64,000 bases of DNA from Apostichopus japonicus (taxonomy: Eukaryota; Echinodermata; Holothuroidea; Aspidochirotida; Stichopodidae): positions 26,088,489 to 26,152,488 of the forward strand of contig NC_092572.1 in the NCBI RefSeq assembly GCF_037975245.1, read 5' to 3'. A program made the translations under genes and the position numbers. Shown here one piece after another: positions 1 to 12,487 of this stretch. Numbering within the stretch: the first letter of the stretch is position 1; each line of letters starts with the position of its first letter. The notes below the pieces were generated by a model. It ran no database searches. It saw only the letters and a list, made by a program, of their open reading frames with translations, and was not told the DNA's origin.

Positions 1-60
1 CTGTTACTGTTAATCATGATAAGTCAATTCTTAAGTGTTCATACGCTTTGTTTCTTGCAG

Positions 61-172
61 CACAATTCGTGGAACGTTTGAAAGAAAGCTGCAGTTTACT
101 GAGGAAGCTACAAGGTTCAGCAAATACATATCCGAGAAGCTGACATCAATCGTAAAACAAAGAAGGCCTTAA
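61..172 (+). CDS. Last coding exon of an upstream gene (partial)
   Basis: A strong acceptor (pyrimidine tract ending ttgcag at 60) opens a frame that runs from 62 to a TAA at 170-172, about 36 codons. The encoded tail begins TIRGTFERKL and ends VKQRRP; it is charged, looks helical and has no membrane segment. I do not recognise the family. The exon is called from the acceptor, the open frame and the AT-rich untranslated-looking sequence that follows. The rest of the gene lies left of the window. The acceptor leaves one base (61) before the first full codon, so the upstream intron would be phase 2. It could be a chance open frame, but acceptor and stop fit a terminal exon. Confidence 0.5.
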
Positions 173-1190
173 AACATTAGTATCATATTATTTTTGTCAA
201 TGGTTATTGCTTACCATTAAACAGTCTTTAGTTTTATTCAAACTGACAGCATATTGCTGTCACTGACAAGTTAACATTTCAGAGGAATTTTTCCAGACAG
301 TTCTTTTTTCAAAGTAGGATTAAACCCATATTTATCATTATGTTTTTAACAGTTATTGTTTGCCATTATATGGTATTTAGTTTTTAATTAAATTCAGGAA
401 ATGGAAAGTATGTTGCTGTTAATTACAACTTAAGTTTTCAATGGAGATCTTCTGGACAGTTTTTTCTTGAAAGTGGTTTAACCATGACTACTATAGACTG
501 ATGTTGACTTTCACTTGGCAAAGTCATCTTTCCACTTTTGCCTTTTTTTTAAAGAACTAACATTTCTAGTAATCAGTATGTACAAATGCCATTAAACAGT
601 ATTCATATTTTTATTCAAACTCCAGAATAGACAGTATATTGTCGTCACATATGTGTTCAGTATAAATATGCATTACAAATACATGCTTTGTAGGTAAATA
701 TTGTTTTTTAAGATCTGATTGGTAGCCAATTTAAGAATGAATTCCTTTCAAAAAGGTTACTGTCTGACTAGCTATTATTATTGTCTGCCTAGCATGCAGA
801 ATTGCAGACTACATAGTTTGGTAATGCTTACTCTTGAATAACTTTTATCTATTCAGCTATAACTTTTATTTTGATATAATGATTGATAAAAAAATAACCT
901 TTATATTGTTTTAACAGATAGAGTTTCCTTTCTTAATTGCCACAGCAATACATGAAATCATTGTTTTAATGAACATATTTAGTTGGTATTTCATATTATA
1001 TGTAAGTTTTTAATGTGTAATATGAAAGCGTTTACTTCAGAAGTTTGCTTTCTTGTTAGACTCCAAATTTATGTTTTCTTTTTCATTGCCCTCAACTTTG
1101 CATTATTGTGCAGTACTATACTTTTGCCATTCATGTTTGATCCATTAACTTGTCTTAACTTTGTTGGAATAAAATGATATTTTCAGATAT
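173..1190 (+). other. Probable 3' UTR of the upstream gene, with diverged internal repeats
   Basis: This AT-rich stretch follows the stop codon at 172 and contains no convincing coding frame. It holds three diverged copies of one module, about 199-327, 349-484 and 582-660. Shared landmarks are the ccatta.a core, a ttagttttta-like run, then agtatgttgctgt-like sequence and an oligo-T patch. A canonical AATAAA lies at 1168-1173 with T- and GT-rich sequence after it, which would be a suitable end for the transcript. Confidence 0.35.
1168..1173 (+). terminator. Candidate polyadenylation signal AATAAA
   Basis: An exact AATAAA is followed within 40 bases by a T-rich and GT-containing stretch. It is the signal best placed to end the upstream transcript, but the motif is common in AT-rich DNA. 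Confidence 0.3.
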
Positions 1191-1295
1191 TTGTTAACAG
1201 TGCTTTTTACTCCATCTGCTGGAAGTTCTCCCTCGCCTTAACTTGCTTGTTAAGTGTTAGACCTACATCATGTGCAACTGTAAAGAGTAATTTTA

Positions 1296-1830
1296 AACCT
1301 GTTGAAATTCATCGCCACCTGTTTTCACCAGATAACTTGTTGAAAACAATTGAACCTGTGGAAAATCCTACTGTTATAACCAGCTTAAAACCTTCCATAC
1401 ATGTTCTTACCTGTTGAAACGTTTTCAATACCAGTAAAGACATGTTGATAACAGAACCAGTTAAAACCTGTTACCCCTGTTGAAAACAGTTGAAACCAGT
1501 TCATACAGTATGTTATTACCAGTTAATAGCTGTTGCCCCTGTTGAAAACAGTTGAAACCTGTTATTACCAGTTAATACCTGTTCATGCCAGTTAAAAGCT
1601 GTTGTGCCTGTTGAAACTTGTTGAAAACAGTTGAAACCTGTTAATACCAGTTAAAAACTGTTATGCCTGTTGAAAACAGTTGAAACGTGTTAATACCAGT
1701 TAAAACCTGTCAATACCAGTTAACACCCGTTAATACCATTTAATACCTGTTATTACCTGTCACCAAATACCAGTTGCAACAGGTACCTGTTAAAACCAGC
1801 TCAACAGGTATTAACTGGAATTTTCACCTG
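1296..1830. repeat. Minisatellite with a 10-bp period, core CCWGTTRAWA
   Basis: About 45-50 imperfect copies of a decamer (for example CCAGTTAATA, CCTGTTAATA, CCAGTTAAAA) follow each other with very regular 10-bp spacing, grouped loosely into blocks of 60-70 bp that restart with cctgttgaaaacagttg. Near the right end the orientation flips, giving a perfect 14-bp palindrome AACAGGTACCTGTT at 1778-1791. No open frame of note crosses it. Confidence 0.85.
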
Positions 1831-4800
1831 GGCCGTCGTGAGCCAAACGGAACTTTCAGTGTAAAAGGCCCTAACTGAGGGACACCAACTTACCAAAAGA
1901 CTAAACAAAAATGAATGCCACATCAAACCAAGACCCTTCCTAACCCTCACCATGTTTCTTCTCAGGGAGCTAACTAATGGATGATCCCAGTCCGCTGTGT
2001 CGCCCCCAATTTGAGCGATTGAGCAACCTAATTAGTCCGCCTTAAAGTTATTATGTCACTTCTGACTGACTGCAACAGTTGGTTATAATTTCTCATCCTA
2101 TATCTATTAATCTTACGTTTTGCTGTCAGACAAATTTGTGGAAACCTTGAAAAGTTCGACTAAAACTCTAAAAATATCAACTGTAATACATTCAAAGAAA
2201 TTACAGAGAAATTCATTTTAATGATATATATTTTGGAACTACAAGATAGCAACTGATATCTAAAAGGGCTGCAACTGTATAGAAGACTTCAATACGTAGA
2301 TCCCACCAGAGCTCTGCCTCTGTGAATAGGCTCAATTTATTTCAAGGCAATACCCAGCTTTCATCGTCTTATCATGGTATGGGAAGGAACCTTTCTTGAA
2401 TTTCTAAATTCCCAAATGTCATGAAGTTTATAATATGTGGTTAATTCCTCCTGATGATAAATTTAAGGGATTCTACTTCAAATTCTACATCCGATAATCA
2501 ATTTCTTAAATCCAGGAATAAGGATAGTAGAAAAAAAAAACTGTTTTATGTTCAATGGTACTTATTTACGTAGCGTATGTTTTGACGGTCTCATAGCAAC
2601 GACTATAAACGCGTGATTTTGTGTAACCATTTTCCTATCCTCGCTTTGGCAAATTGCGATGGATAGACAGCAATCCACCTATGCTACATAGTACCTCTCT
2701 CATACCCATTTTTCATAGAATAACCCTAAAATCATCAGCTGCGGGGATTGCTGAAATGTTTGCAAAGAAAATGTTTAATAAGGTATAACACAGGATATTT
2801 GACACCCAATGTACATGGCTTGATCAGTTTGAATTAGAGACAGCCGTTAATCAGTATGAACTGAAGTGTATTATAACACCATAACATATGTTAGACATGT
2901 CAGCAGATGCTAATGTGGAAAATTCATAACCCAAAGCTGTTTCAACTATTGATTGGTTACGTGTCTACACATATGACCCTATGTTGAACTTGTAAGTATA
3001 ACTTGTAAAGATGGTTTAAATTGCTGCATTTAAGCGTTTTACAGTAAAGTGTCACCCACTTTGAGTTAAAATGTGGACAATTTTCTCCCGAAACCTTTAT
3101 AGTAGACGGGTTAATCCAGTCAATCAGTATTCATAAGATTGTGTGTTTTTCCTTCTATGTAGCAACTGGTCGTCACGGCTGCATGCAGGGACATATGGGT
3201 ACAGAGATTGCCTTATAAATACTGGGGTGTTTACAATACCACAATCAACAAATTACAATAACACGCTGTCAAAGTTAGTGAACCATTATTGGACGTCTTA
3301 TTGCACTAATCTTATTACCGAACTACTTAACATCAAAATAAATTAATTAACTTATAATCAAATATTGAATATTATTTGCCCGTTTACGTTATACATTGCA
3401 TCCTCTATTATATTGCCCCTCTTGTTTCAGTTTCCCATCCCCTGCAACGTTAAACCAATGTTCATACTATCTGTATGAATATAACATAGTAATGTTCTAT
3501 TTAAGTTCGAAAACTCAAGGGGGTTAAATTTGTCGCATATGGTAACTTCAGGGTTCACCAGTATATGGGGCCACGTTCAGGTCAGTTTCTGGTAGGTCTT
3601 CGGGCCAGAGAGAAATCCCGGATTAGCTGCCTATAAGTTTCAATGTTAAAGATCAGGTACTAGTTGCATTCAACTAACAAAATCATACGTTTCTTAATTT
3701 ATTAACATAGATAATATTTAGCAAGATCGTACTGTTACTTCCAATTACTAGCAATGCATCACTCCGATTGTAATTGCTTCAGTTGTAATATAGTAATATG
3801 TTAATGTCTTTACTCAATGCATTCCACTACTCCGTTTAATATGTTTCACTCAGTAACCTGGCAGTTACATTTTCCTCAATGTTTGGATAATGGCCTAACA
3901 CTAGTCACCTGACGTATGAAAGTTCGATCTAATAATTATTTAGCTATTGGCAAGATAAAACCTTGATAAAATAAATATAATAAATATCCTGCTTGAACGC
4001 AGAACTATGTCCACACAGAACAGATGTACTTTACGTTACATAATCATATTTATAAATAGCACAGTTACTTAGACAGCTGTTATAACTTTACATGGAGCAG
4101 TTACTTCACAATAAAAAATGACTTAACGTAGCCATGGAGCTATACGAGGATTGAATATCATTCAATATAAATCAACGCATAGACAGTCAAATAAGACTAA
4201 AACGAATACATATACAGTGTTGAGGTAGACTTGAAGTGAGCTTGGAACAACGCGAGGTTATATATGTTTTCATATACATTTTGCATTATATTAGAAGTTT
4301 ACACGTAATTACGTTGGTGGCCAAAAAAAAAGGCGCGCCATACATCTTCCGTGAAGAGTGACATGCATATAATTAACGGTACCTTCCTAGCTGACAATTT
4401 AACCTAGTATAAAACATAAGTTGAAACAATGTCAACTTTCAGAATGTAGTAACGTCTTGGACGATACTTTTACTACCTTGCATAAACATAAAATGTCAAT
4501 TACACTTAAAATAAGTTTATTACATTGGGACTCAAACTATATTACACGTAGGGCTTTATTACATTTATGACAATTTACAATTTTGGAAAATTCACAAGTA
4601 TATCTCTTGTACCCTTGGGAAGTTAGAAGTTGATGACTAGGCCCAAAAGCTTATGTCAAGAAACTTGCGTTTTTTTTTTTGTGATCTCTGGTCTATTAAT
4701 GTCATTCCTGATTTATTCCATACTGTTTCTATCGTGTTTGGCTTTAGGCTCTAACACTATACGCTTGGTAGTTCACCTTATTTTACGAAAAGTGCAGGCA

Positions 4801-6135
4801 TAAGTGTTTTGTCCCGACTAGGTTTCATTTGGCCGAACGTTGCAGAAAAAGGAAAAACACGAACGCAGTACCTCCTGCAGTATTTTTACAAGTTTGTTGT
4901 ATTATCGCCGTTTGCGATTTCAGTATTCAGATATTCAGTTCGCTGAAATTGGATTGCATTTCTTACTTTATTTTGACCCGCCTAGTTTTAAGTCGAGATA
5001 TTCTCGTACCAATCGTCTTAGAGTTCAGATATCAAACCAATAATTACATTGCCAACTTAGACAGATCATTACGATTGACAACGAAACTTGAATTATAAAT
5101 AGACATAACCTTGAATGGTAACGTCACTGCTATATGGACAAGAATTTAACAAGAGTGCCTGAACTGAACTAGATCTGATAACTAGAGAATTGGGTTTGTG
5201 CCAGTGAGACCAGCCAATCAGATTGATTTTTTTTTATCAAAGTCAATTAGAGAAGTTTTAGTACACATGTAAAAAGGCCAAAATCATACATGAATACAAA
5301 ATAAATATAAAAAACCCATAAAAAACATAAATTCGGGACAGCCCCATGGTTTCCCCGATTGTCTAGAATAATATACAGTACCACTTAATGGAAATAACAG
5401 GAGATGGCAGGAACCTTGTTATACCCAATTGCAATTTATAACCCCCAATCGAAGGATGTAATTGTCAATTGTATGTACCCTACACCTAAAATAATCACTT
5501 AGTAACTGTTTGAGAAAAAAACAGAACGTGTCATGTCAGTATCAATTACGGATGTGGGTACAAGCCATCGTCCAAAACAACACACACATTACAGCACCGT
5601 TTGAGATTATCTGTGCTATGTATTTGAAGGCAATATCAAGTCCTTGGAGAAATATATATCGATACAGGCGTAGTGACCCTTTATGTGAAAGAAATGAAAT
5701 GATTAACATTGACTATAGCTTTAGATCAAGAATTGGAAAAGTTTGTGACATATATATATATATATATCATATGAAACATTTATGGGATCTACCGACATCA
5801 AACCATTGGCTAGTCAATCGCAAACATGTGACTATCGCGAATTTAGATCGGATATAACTTTAGTCGTAGAACTGCCTTCTAGATCGTAAAACGGAAAGGA
5901 AAATTTTCATCATAAAAAGTGAGTATGATTTCCTGTTTTCAAACCTTCACTTTTTCGCTTTGGAACTTTCGCTAAGTTATATTTAAAACAGGAGGCCTCC
6001 GGTGTGTGTTTAGGTAATTAAGTTAGTCACGTACTTACGTAAGTGACTCTGTTACAGTCGTGACTGCGATCAAAATTACACCAACCACGTCACGAATAAA
6101 AACATATTAAAATATGAGTGACATGCACGGCTCGG
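1831..6135. other. Intergenic, no gene recognised
   Basis: AT-rich unique-looking DNA. The few open frames (such as 3143-3346, 4829-5098 and 5510-5857) are short, lack family motifs and are not flanked by convincing splice sites; the last one runs through a TA dinucleotide tract at 5750-5768. I see no RNA gene or clear transposon ends here. Confidence 0.5.
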
Positions 6136-6142
6136 TATAAAA
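6136..6142 (+). promoter_or_regulatory. Candidate TATA box of the SRCR gene
   Basis: TATAAAA lies in a GC-richer context (ggctcggtataaaactcatg) about 350 bp upstream of the signal-peptide ATG at 6488. A start site about 30 bp downstream would give a 5' leader of about 320 bp, which contains other ATGs and may itself be spliced (an atttgcag acceptor-like motif ends at 6442). The promoter role is an inference from motif and position. Confidence 0.3.
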
Positions 6143-6487
6143 CTCATGGAGACACCGGTTGAAAAGGAACTTTTGCTTTAACGATCATTAGTTTATGCAT
6201 TTTATATGGGAGAAGTCCTCAACAAGCAATGGAATAATTGTAAGATTAGGATATACTCTACGGATGTATAGTGACATCTCTGATATGTAGTAAGTGTACT
6301 TTAGGGTAGTGTCATGCCTGAGACACATTACGACCTCCGCAAGCTTCCGTATAAAATTTATATTTCTGCTGCAGCTTGTCAAGTGAATGTAAAGTACGTA
6401 GCTGAAGATCCCCCAGTATAATTGATTCAACATGAAAATTTGCAGCCTATTTGAGCCTTGAGTACTCCAAGGAACAACACCAACAAA

Positions 6488-6578
6488 ATGTTTCTAATAG
6501 GTATAAATTTTCTCACCTCTTTGGCGACGTTGCTATCAGCGATGTTACCCCTCGTATACACACAGGGAAATGGAGATG
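6488..6578 (+). CDS. First coding exon of the SRCR gene: signal peptide
   Basis: An ATG at 6488 opens 30 codons: a hydrophobic stretch (MFLIGINFLTSLATLLSAML), then PLVYTQGNGD, as expected for a cleaved secretion signal with cleavage near VYT-QG. The frame runs into a strong donor, ATG|GTAAGTG, leaving one base of a codon (phase 1). The first SRCR exon at 15841 begins with two bases of a codon, so splicing gives ...GNGD-V-RLVGG, a normal join of leader and SRCR domain. The exon is shorter than usual ORF cut-offs. No other SRCR exon lies between the two, so an intron of about 9.3 kb is implied; extra small exons in it cannot be ruled out. Confidence 0.65.
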
Positions 6579-6639
6579 GTAAGTGTTGATATTGCATTTT
6601 CGTCAGTTTCAATTTTAACACTCCAAATGAACATTATAT

Positions 6640-7843
6640 CTCGCTTCACTGGCGGATCCAGGGCCTTTGTTTGGGAGGGGCCAAAGTGGCATTAGAGTGA
6701 TATGGGGGAGGGGTCTAAGGGGAGGGGGTGCCCCGCGCGGGCCCCTCCCCTTTGGAAAATTTTCTATTGCTGAATGCCCTCAGATGCAATTTGGTGCGAC
6801 AAAAGTGTACAATGGTGATGTTAATTTACTTCTAAAAAAATGTTTCCCAGGTGTAATTTTGTAAAATATTTATAAAACAAAGTTGGGATCATCTTTCTCA
6901 AGAAATTTTATTTCTCATAGGTTATAGATTTCTTACAACCAGCCTGTAACTGCAAAATGGTGTAAAACTGTAAATCCTCATGCTCATACATTTACATAGC
7001 TCCCAACTCTTGAGAAGGCAAATGCTGGTCCATGCCACGAATCGCCGTCCTGGGGGAGGGGTATAAGGGGAGGGGGTGTGCCCCTCCCCTTTTGCATTTT
7101 TTTGGAATCCTGGTGATGCCTACATGTAAAATGGTGGCACTTAGAAAGGCTTTTGTCACCCAAAATATTCTGAGAAATATGCATTTTTGTGTGTGTAACA
7201 TCAATAAATTGAATAGTAGGTGATAATTCATTCTTTCCCGTGGCATGAAAATGTTCGCTGCTCGCCCCAATGAAAAGAAATATTGGCTAATTTGAGGTTC
7301 AAATGATGCTGTAAAGGAGGTTTTATGCTCTATTATACTAAATGCTAAAGAAATGATGGTAAGTCAAAATTTGATGCAAATTTTTTTATGTATACTTGAC
7401 AATTACAATGCGGTTTGGGTGTTAGAATGCAGTTCTAATTTCCGCGAATTGCGGGTCAGTTGGGAGCTCTGCATTTAACTTTAAACCAGAAAACGAAAAG
7501 GTTTAGACTAGTCCAGGCGCGGCGGAAAGGAAAAATTATTGGGGGTGGGGGGGGGGGGGCTAATGTGTGGAGACTATCTAAGCGGAGAGCCACCATCGGT
7601 TGGCGCGGAGCGTACAATAAAATTTTAGGTTTTTTTCAAACCCCAACATGGCCGGAAACGGCACTTCCTGAGTGTTTTATGCTGCGAATACCTAGCCCTA
7701 AAATATGGGTCTCAAGCCTGCAATTTCTCCGATTGCACGAGAAAGTCTGTAAAAACATTGTAATTTGTATATTCGATGGTGTTTTAAGAGAGTAGCTATT
7801 ACTCGTAGTGTACTCGCAAAGACGTTTTTGAGTGTAGTAAGGG
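6640..7843. repeat. Decayed GC-rich mobile-element pieces in intron 1
   Basis: Starts of the type CACTGGCGGATCCAGGG (6647) and CAGGCGCGGCGGA (about 7514) resemble ends of MITE families. Two patches repeat the motif gggaggggt(c)taaggggagggggtg with a C-rich partner, giving hairpins near 6705-6760 and 7050-7092. A block with aagcggagagccaccatcggt (about 7578-7615) recurs in the MITE to the right. Only fragments are recognisable here and I do not define whole elements. Long G runs sit at about 7540-7558. Confidence 0.4.
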
Positions 7844-8228
7844 CAGTGGCGGAGCTAGGTGTATGGTCGGGGGGGGGGGGGGCGCTTTCGACACTATCTA
7901 AGCGGAGCGCCACCACAGGTTGGCGCGGAGCGTACAGACAATTTTTGAGTAAAGATACTCTATAGATTGCAGGAAATGACCCATTTCGGGCCTTGCTAAT
8001 TTACAGATAAACGGAGAATAAATAGGGGCCATTGCCATTTTGTCGGAAAATTACACCAACAGAATATGGCAAATGTCAATAGGTATATGAGAGCGCAATC
8101 AAATAGTCAATAATCGCGAATAAGTAAAAAGTAGTGAAAAGCTGAAAAGGGCGCCAGCAGTCCCTTTGAGTTCGTCGGGGGGGGGGGGGTTGCATCCGCC
8201 CCCTGATCGTATGGACGCTCCGCCACTG
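7844..8228. mobile_element. hAT-like MITE with terminal inverted repeats and 8-bp target duplication
   Basis: The left end CAGTGGCGGAGC is matched by CGCTCCGCCACTG at the right end. The flanks are agtaaggg (7836-7843) and agtaagtg (8229-8236), 7 of 8 identical, the target-site length of hAT transposons. The 385-bp element has no transposase frame, so it would be non-autonomous. Long G runs occur inside at about 7870-7882 and 8177-8189. Confidence 0.6.
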
Positions 8229-8236
8229 AGTAAGTG

Positions 8237-10228
8237 GATGTTGGAGAACTGGCTGAAATGAGGCAAGTCAAGCCCGGGCATGTACCGGATGCGCGGCGAT
8301 CATGCCGTCCCACATACACGCACATTAACACTGAGAGAACAACCAATCTGTTACGACATACACTGTAAAAAATTTCTCTGTATATTTACAAAAGAAAAGC
8401 TGTCAATTAGTTTCCATCTGTTTTTTCATCAGTGTACAACAGCAACTGTAAATGCACCACTACGGTTTGTGTAGAAACAGATTCATTCCTATTTATTCAG
8501 GTAGAATTTTATGTGGCAACATGGAAAAAGTGATGTAAAATTCAAAATACTTTTTGTATATTGGTCGAACTTTTTTCGTTTCTAGACAGAATGTTTCCGT
8601 TAATTTACCAAATAACAGTTTGTATACACAGTAAAAAGTTGTGGTTGAAAGTAAAAGTTATGTATTCAAATGAAGCTGCTATATGTTGGTAAAGTAATTT
8701 GTGATCCTGGGCGAATCCTTTGTAGAGAGGAATTTGTTGTAAATGAAAGAGATTTAGATGAAAAAATAAACGTTATACCAAGAGGAACACATTGAGAGAG
8801 TCAAATTTACCAAACACACATATCTTTATTTACCAACATGCAATCTTGACAGGTGTTTTAAACTTTTAGAATATCATAAACAGCAAATGTGGAATTAGCA
8901 CTGCAAACAACAATGTAACAATATATTACACTAACATGAACAGTTTAGATATCATTCAAAAACAGGGATAAAGTGTGTATTTGTCTACCAGTGCGTTGAA
9001 AAACAGTGATATTATCATACTACTACTAAACTATTTCAGCATATTAATCTGGACTTTCCTGATGATATTAGACTCCCAAAGGTAAAATACTATTTAAGCA
9101 AGATTGGTAAATGCTGAATAGCAAGGGGTCAATTTACCTTATGAACCTACCAAGGATACTGCTGTCCATTGTAATTAGCACTCTTACAAAGAGATAGTGT
9201 CTAGAATGAAAGAGCAACGACTAAAAAATACTATTCTATGACATACTAAAGAAATAAGAAACAAAACAATAACATGAACCTGGAAACCACTTAAGTTGCA
9301 TTGAAACTGAACCTGAAACAAAAAGATATTAACAGTGTGAAACTCAAATACTATTTATATGCTTAGAGTACTTAAAAGGATTTCTTCTAGTAAAAATACT
9401 TTGTTTTGAATGAGTACAGTTGCTACCCTTGGAAATAAGCTTTACTGCCAGGCGCTATCAGAACAACTCCCAAATCAATAGAAAGAAAAAAGAAAACAGT
9501 TAGATTGATGGTCAATGTCAAAGTGATGAAACTTCAATTGAAATGCTCAGGCACACTTGGATATTTTTTTGATAAAATGAACCCTTTCCAATATATAGAA
9601 CAATCAGAAAATCTACTTGACAGTGCTCAAATTTGGGATATTTTTATATAATTACATCCAACTTGTACTGAAAAAGCTACGAGGTTGTTCTGTACAGAAT
9701 CATATTTTGTATTTAAGAAAATACAATGTTTGGTTAAAAGACTTCTGAAGCAAGCAGATTACCTTATTGTTTATTAAGTATTTTAAAAATCAACTTTAAG
9801 TTACATTGTAACATGAATCTGTAAAATTTAGTGATTTATAGCAGAATAGTTCACAGATTCAGCGCTTTTGAAATGGAGGTATCATTTAACAAAAAGTATA
9901 TGGCATTAAACAAAACAAAATTAAATGCCGTTAGCTCAAGTAGCTTAATACTTTTGGTCACATTCACTGCATATCTCACTCTCTACTTTCCTTCATCCGC
10001 TCACAAAGAGAAGTTACTTTCGGATTTATACACCATCTGTAAGATTTCTTTGCCCTAGACCCTCTCCCTGGATCAATCTCGAACAGTATTCTGTAGGGAA
10101 TAATTTGAAAAAAGTTTCATGAGTCCAATCTATCCTTGTTTACCAAAAACATCCTAGTGCTTAAAAAACTAAATGTATTCAATTTTGGTAATAGTATCCC
10201 CAAAATTAGTTAAACTTCACATAAAAGT

Positions 10229-10270
<42 letters not shown>

Positions 10271-10879
10271 TTTGTATCCATTTTATTATATATAAACTGT
10301 TGTTATTTGCATGCCCGACAGGTGCACTAGTAGTTTAATGAAAACATTTAATGTTGCACAACATTTGTTGGCGATGACAGTTCTTCTTTGCAGTTCTTCT
10401 TGCATGATCTCAACAAGATGGAGGAACTGTAGTTTGAATGCACCTCCTTTATTAATCTGTCAAGAAACTAGGTTTAAACTGTACCTCTGTATGTATTCCA
10501 TGGTTGCTTGAACCTCGAGCTATGGGATAGCATATGTTGAACACATAGTAGCTCATGAACAACATCTTCAACACAGCAGTAATGGATGTAGGATACAGCA
10601 GCGGTTCCCGATCAACTGTTATTGCCATTCTGTTTCTAAGAAATGGATTGCAACCTGTTACATAAAAACAAAATCATTTTTTATTAATATCTTAAAGTAT
10701 AAAGATCCATGGATTATAATTTTAAAAGCAATTTCATTCAGAAATTATGCAAGAGTAGCCTGCAAGTGAAACTCTTGCACTCTGGATGAATCCAGTGGTC
10801 ACTGTGATGCAATTTACTACAAAAAAAGTCAAAACCTGATGACCTAGTGCATAGATATGTGAGACCAATCATAGTCTTA
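8237..10879. other. Intron 1 interior, no gene recognised
   Basis: AT-rich DNA with only short frames on both strands. A TA dinucleotide tract occupies about 10229-10267. The stretch could include the 3' untranslated part of the antisense zinc-finger locus to its right, but nothing in it shows this directly. Confidence 0.4.
10229..10267. repeat. TA dinucleotide microsatellite
   Basis: An almost pure run of TA repeats about 39 bp long. Confidence 0.9.
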
Positions 10880-11090
10880 GGATAGAGATAAAATGAGTGT
10901 TTCAATATCATCTTCTCTATGGTCATGATAGAAGTGACTTTTCAAAGCTGAATAACTTACAAAAATTCTGTTGCACTTTTCTTCAGGACATGCACGTAAA
11001 TTGAAAATTTGGTTGATTTTGATGAAGCGGGTAGTGACACATCTTTCTAGCTGCAGTATCAGAGTGAACACCACATGAACAAGTAACCAT
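10880..11090 (-). pseudogene. Antisense C2H2 zinc-finger exon or fragment, frame-shifted
   Basis: On the minus strand a good acceptor (ctctcttgcag, ending at 11091) precedes an ATG at 11090. One frame reads a Cys/His-rich stretch (CSCGVHS ... KMCHYPLHQNQPNFQF) and then stops. A neighbouring frame continues with a clear finger: CPEEKC, twelve residues, HFYHDH (10919-10990), which is C-x4-C-x12-H-x4-H, followed by REDD and a stop at about 10880. The two halves belong together only if one frameshift is assumed, so this is a decayed copy, a sequencing error or two spliced exons (a GTAAGT sits just inside the finger). The family looks like the zinc-finger proteins common among unnamed invertebrate genes; no precise function is claimed. 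Confidence 0.4.
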
Positions 11091-11099
11091 CTGCAAGAG

Positions 11100-12487
11100 A
11101 GTAAAAACATATGGAAATTAAAACCTTTCGGAAATGGGTCCGGCTCTCCAACAATACATTACAAATCCGGTGCCCCTGACTATTCCATCTCAGGTTTAGC
11201 TGAAGCCAATCCTATGTAAGGAAAACAAACAAACACTTTTGGTTACATATATTTTGACAGATGACAAATCATATCAGTTAATACTGTAAGTAGGTTACAG
11301 TTTGGCATAATTCATAACACCCACAATCAGTACATTCATGCTAAGATTGGGTTAGTATAGCATACAACAGTGCATACATCAACTGTCCATGATACTTAAA
11401 GTAGGCTAGGGGCAATTAGCAGCTCAGGCACAGTTCTGGATGGGTGGGGGGGAGGAGGGCTAGGAGGTAGACTTTGCCTGTATTTTTTTTCTAGCTCGCA
11501 ATTATCACAATTCCCCTTTACAAAGAAATTTCCTTCAGGAATTTTTTGTATAGTTAACTTCCACCTAAGCCCTCTCCCACTCAAACATACCTATAAATAC
11601 TAAATTTCGAGTTCAAACATCTTTGGTTCTTGTGATATCGTGTGTATACGCCAATGCATCAAATGACAGGCACATAGTACATACAGGGTTTCCCCATTAC
11701 ATGCTATAGCATCATTCAGAATTGAACAAGGAATAACAAATGGTTTTACCGACCAATAATTAGTTTTCAAAATTCAGCGAGAAAAACAAAACAAGTCGTA
11801 TTAGTAAAATTCTGATTTATCACTGGAAAAACGTGATTTATCAGACAAAATTTTTTTTTTTAATTGATCGATGATCTATTTTAGTGATAGATCAGAGTTT
11901 GTTAACCATAAGCCTAGCCTAGATTGTTCATTTCTGAATTTTAACATTTGGCGTGCCATAGGGGACTGCACGACTCCCCCAAGATTCAGGACGGGACTGC
12001 ACGACCCCCCCCCCCAAGATTTAGTGTAAGCCGATCGGGGCTTCAAACTAAACAGTTAAAGTGATATCAAGAAGTTTTCTAAGAGAATCTATGTTATATA
12101 ATAAAGCATAGATACTGATTGGTGACCAGTGTCTAGGCTGCGTTATATCATAGCGAAACGATACCGCGAAAGAATGAATGTAAGCTTAGGTTTGGTATGA
12201 CTGTCAAAACAGCTACGACGATATGCTAGAAGTAAGCGATCGTTTATGCTCGCCTAACAAAGAACTGCCATAGCATCCTGTGCTAGTATGCACACAATGG
12301 ACCGACAGAGAGCTGTGCTGTCGGCCTAGCCTACTTGCTTTGCCGCTTATTTCAAAACAAACAAACCAACAAACGAACTTTTAATAAATGCTTACGTAAA
12401 AAGTAACAGTTTCATATGACTCAATTCACTATAGTTGCACTCATGTTAGATTAAAAAGGACTACAAAGCTTTGAAATCATAACTTAC
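11100..12487. other. Intron 1 interior, no gene recognised
   Basis: No supported gene. A short tandem duplication of about 30 bp (ggactgcacgac...ccccaagatt) lies near 11960-12023. If the zinc-finger fragment and the donor at 12488 belong to one antisense gene, this stretch is its first intron. Confidence 0.4.

Noticed and set aside
5510-5857. A 115-codon + strand frame.
   Set aside because: It has an AT-rich random composition, crosses a TA microsatellite and shows no recognisable domain or splice support.
6998-7468. An 11-bp inverted pair AGCTCCCAACT / AGTTGGGAGCT 470 bp apart, as a MITE.
   Set aside because: Similarity stops at 11 bp and the flanks show no target duplication; it may be chance or a decayed element.
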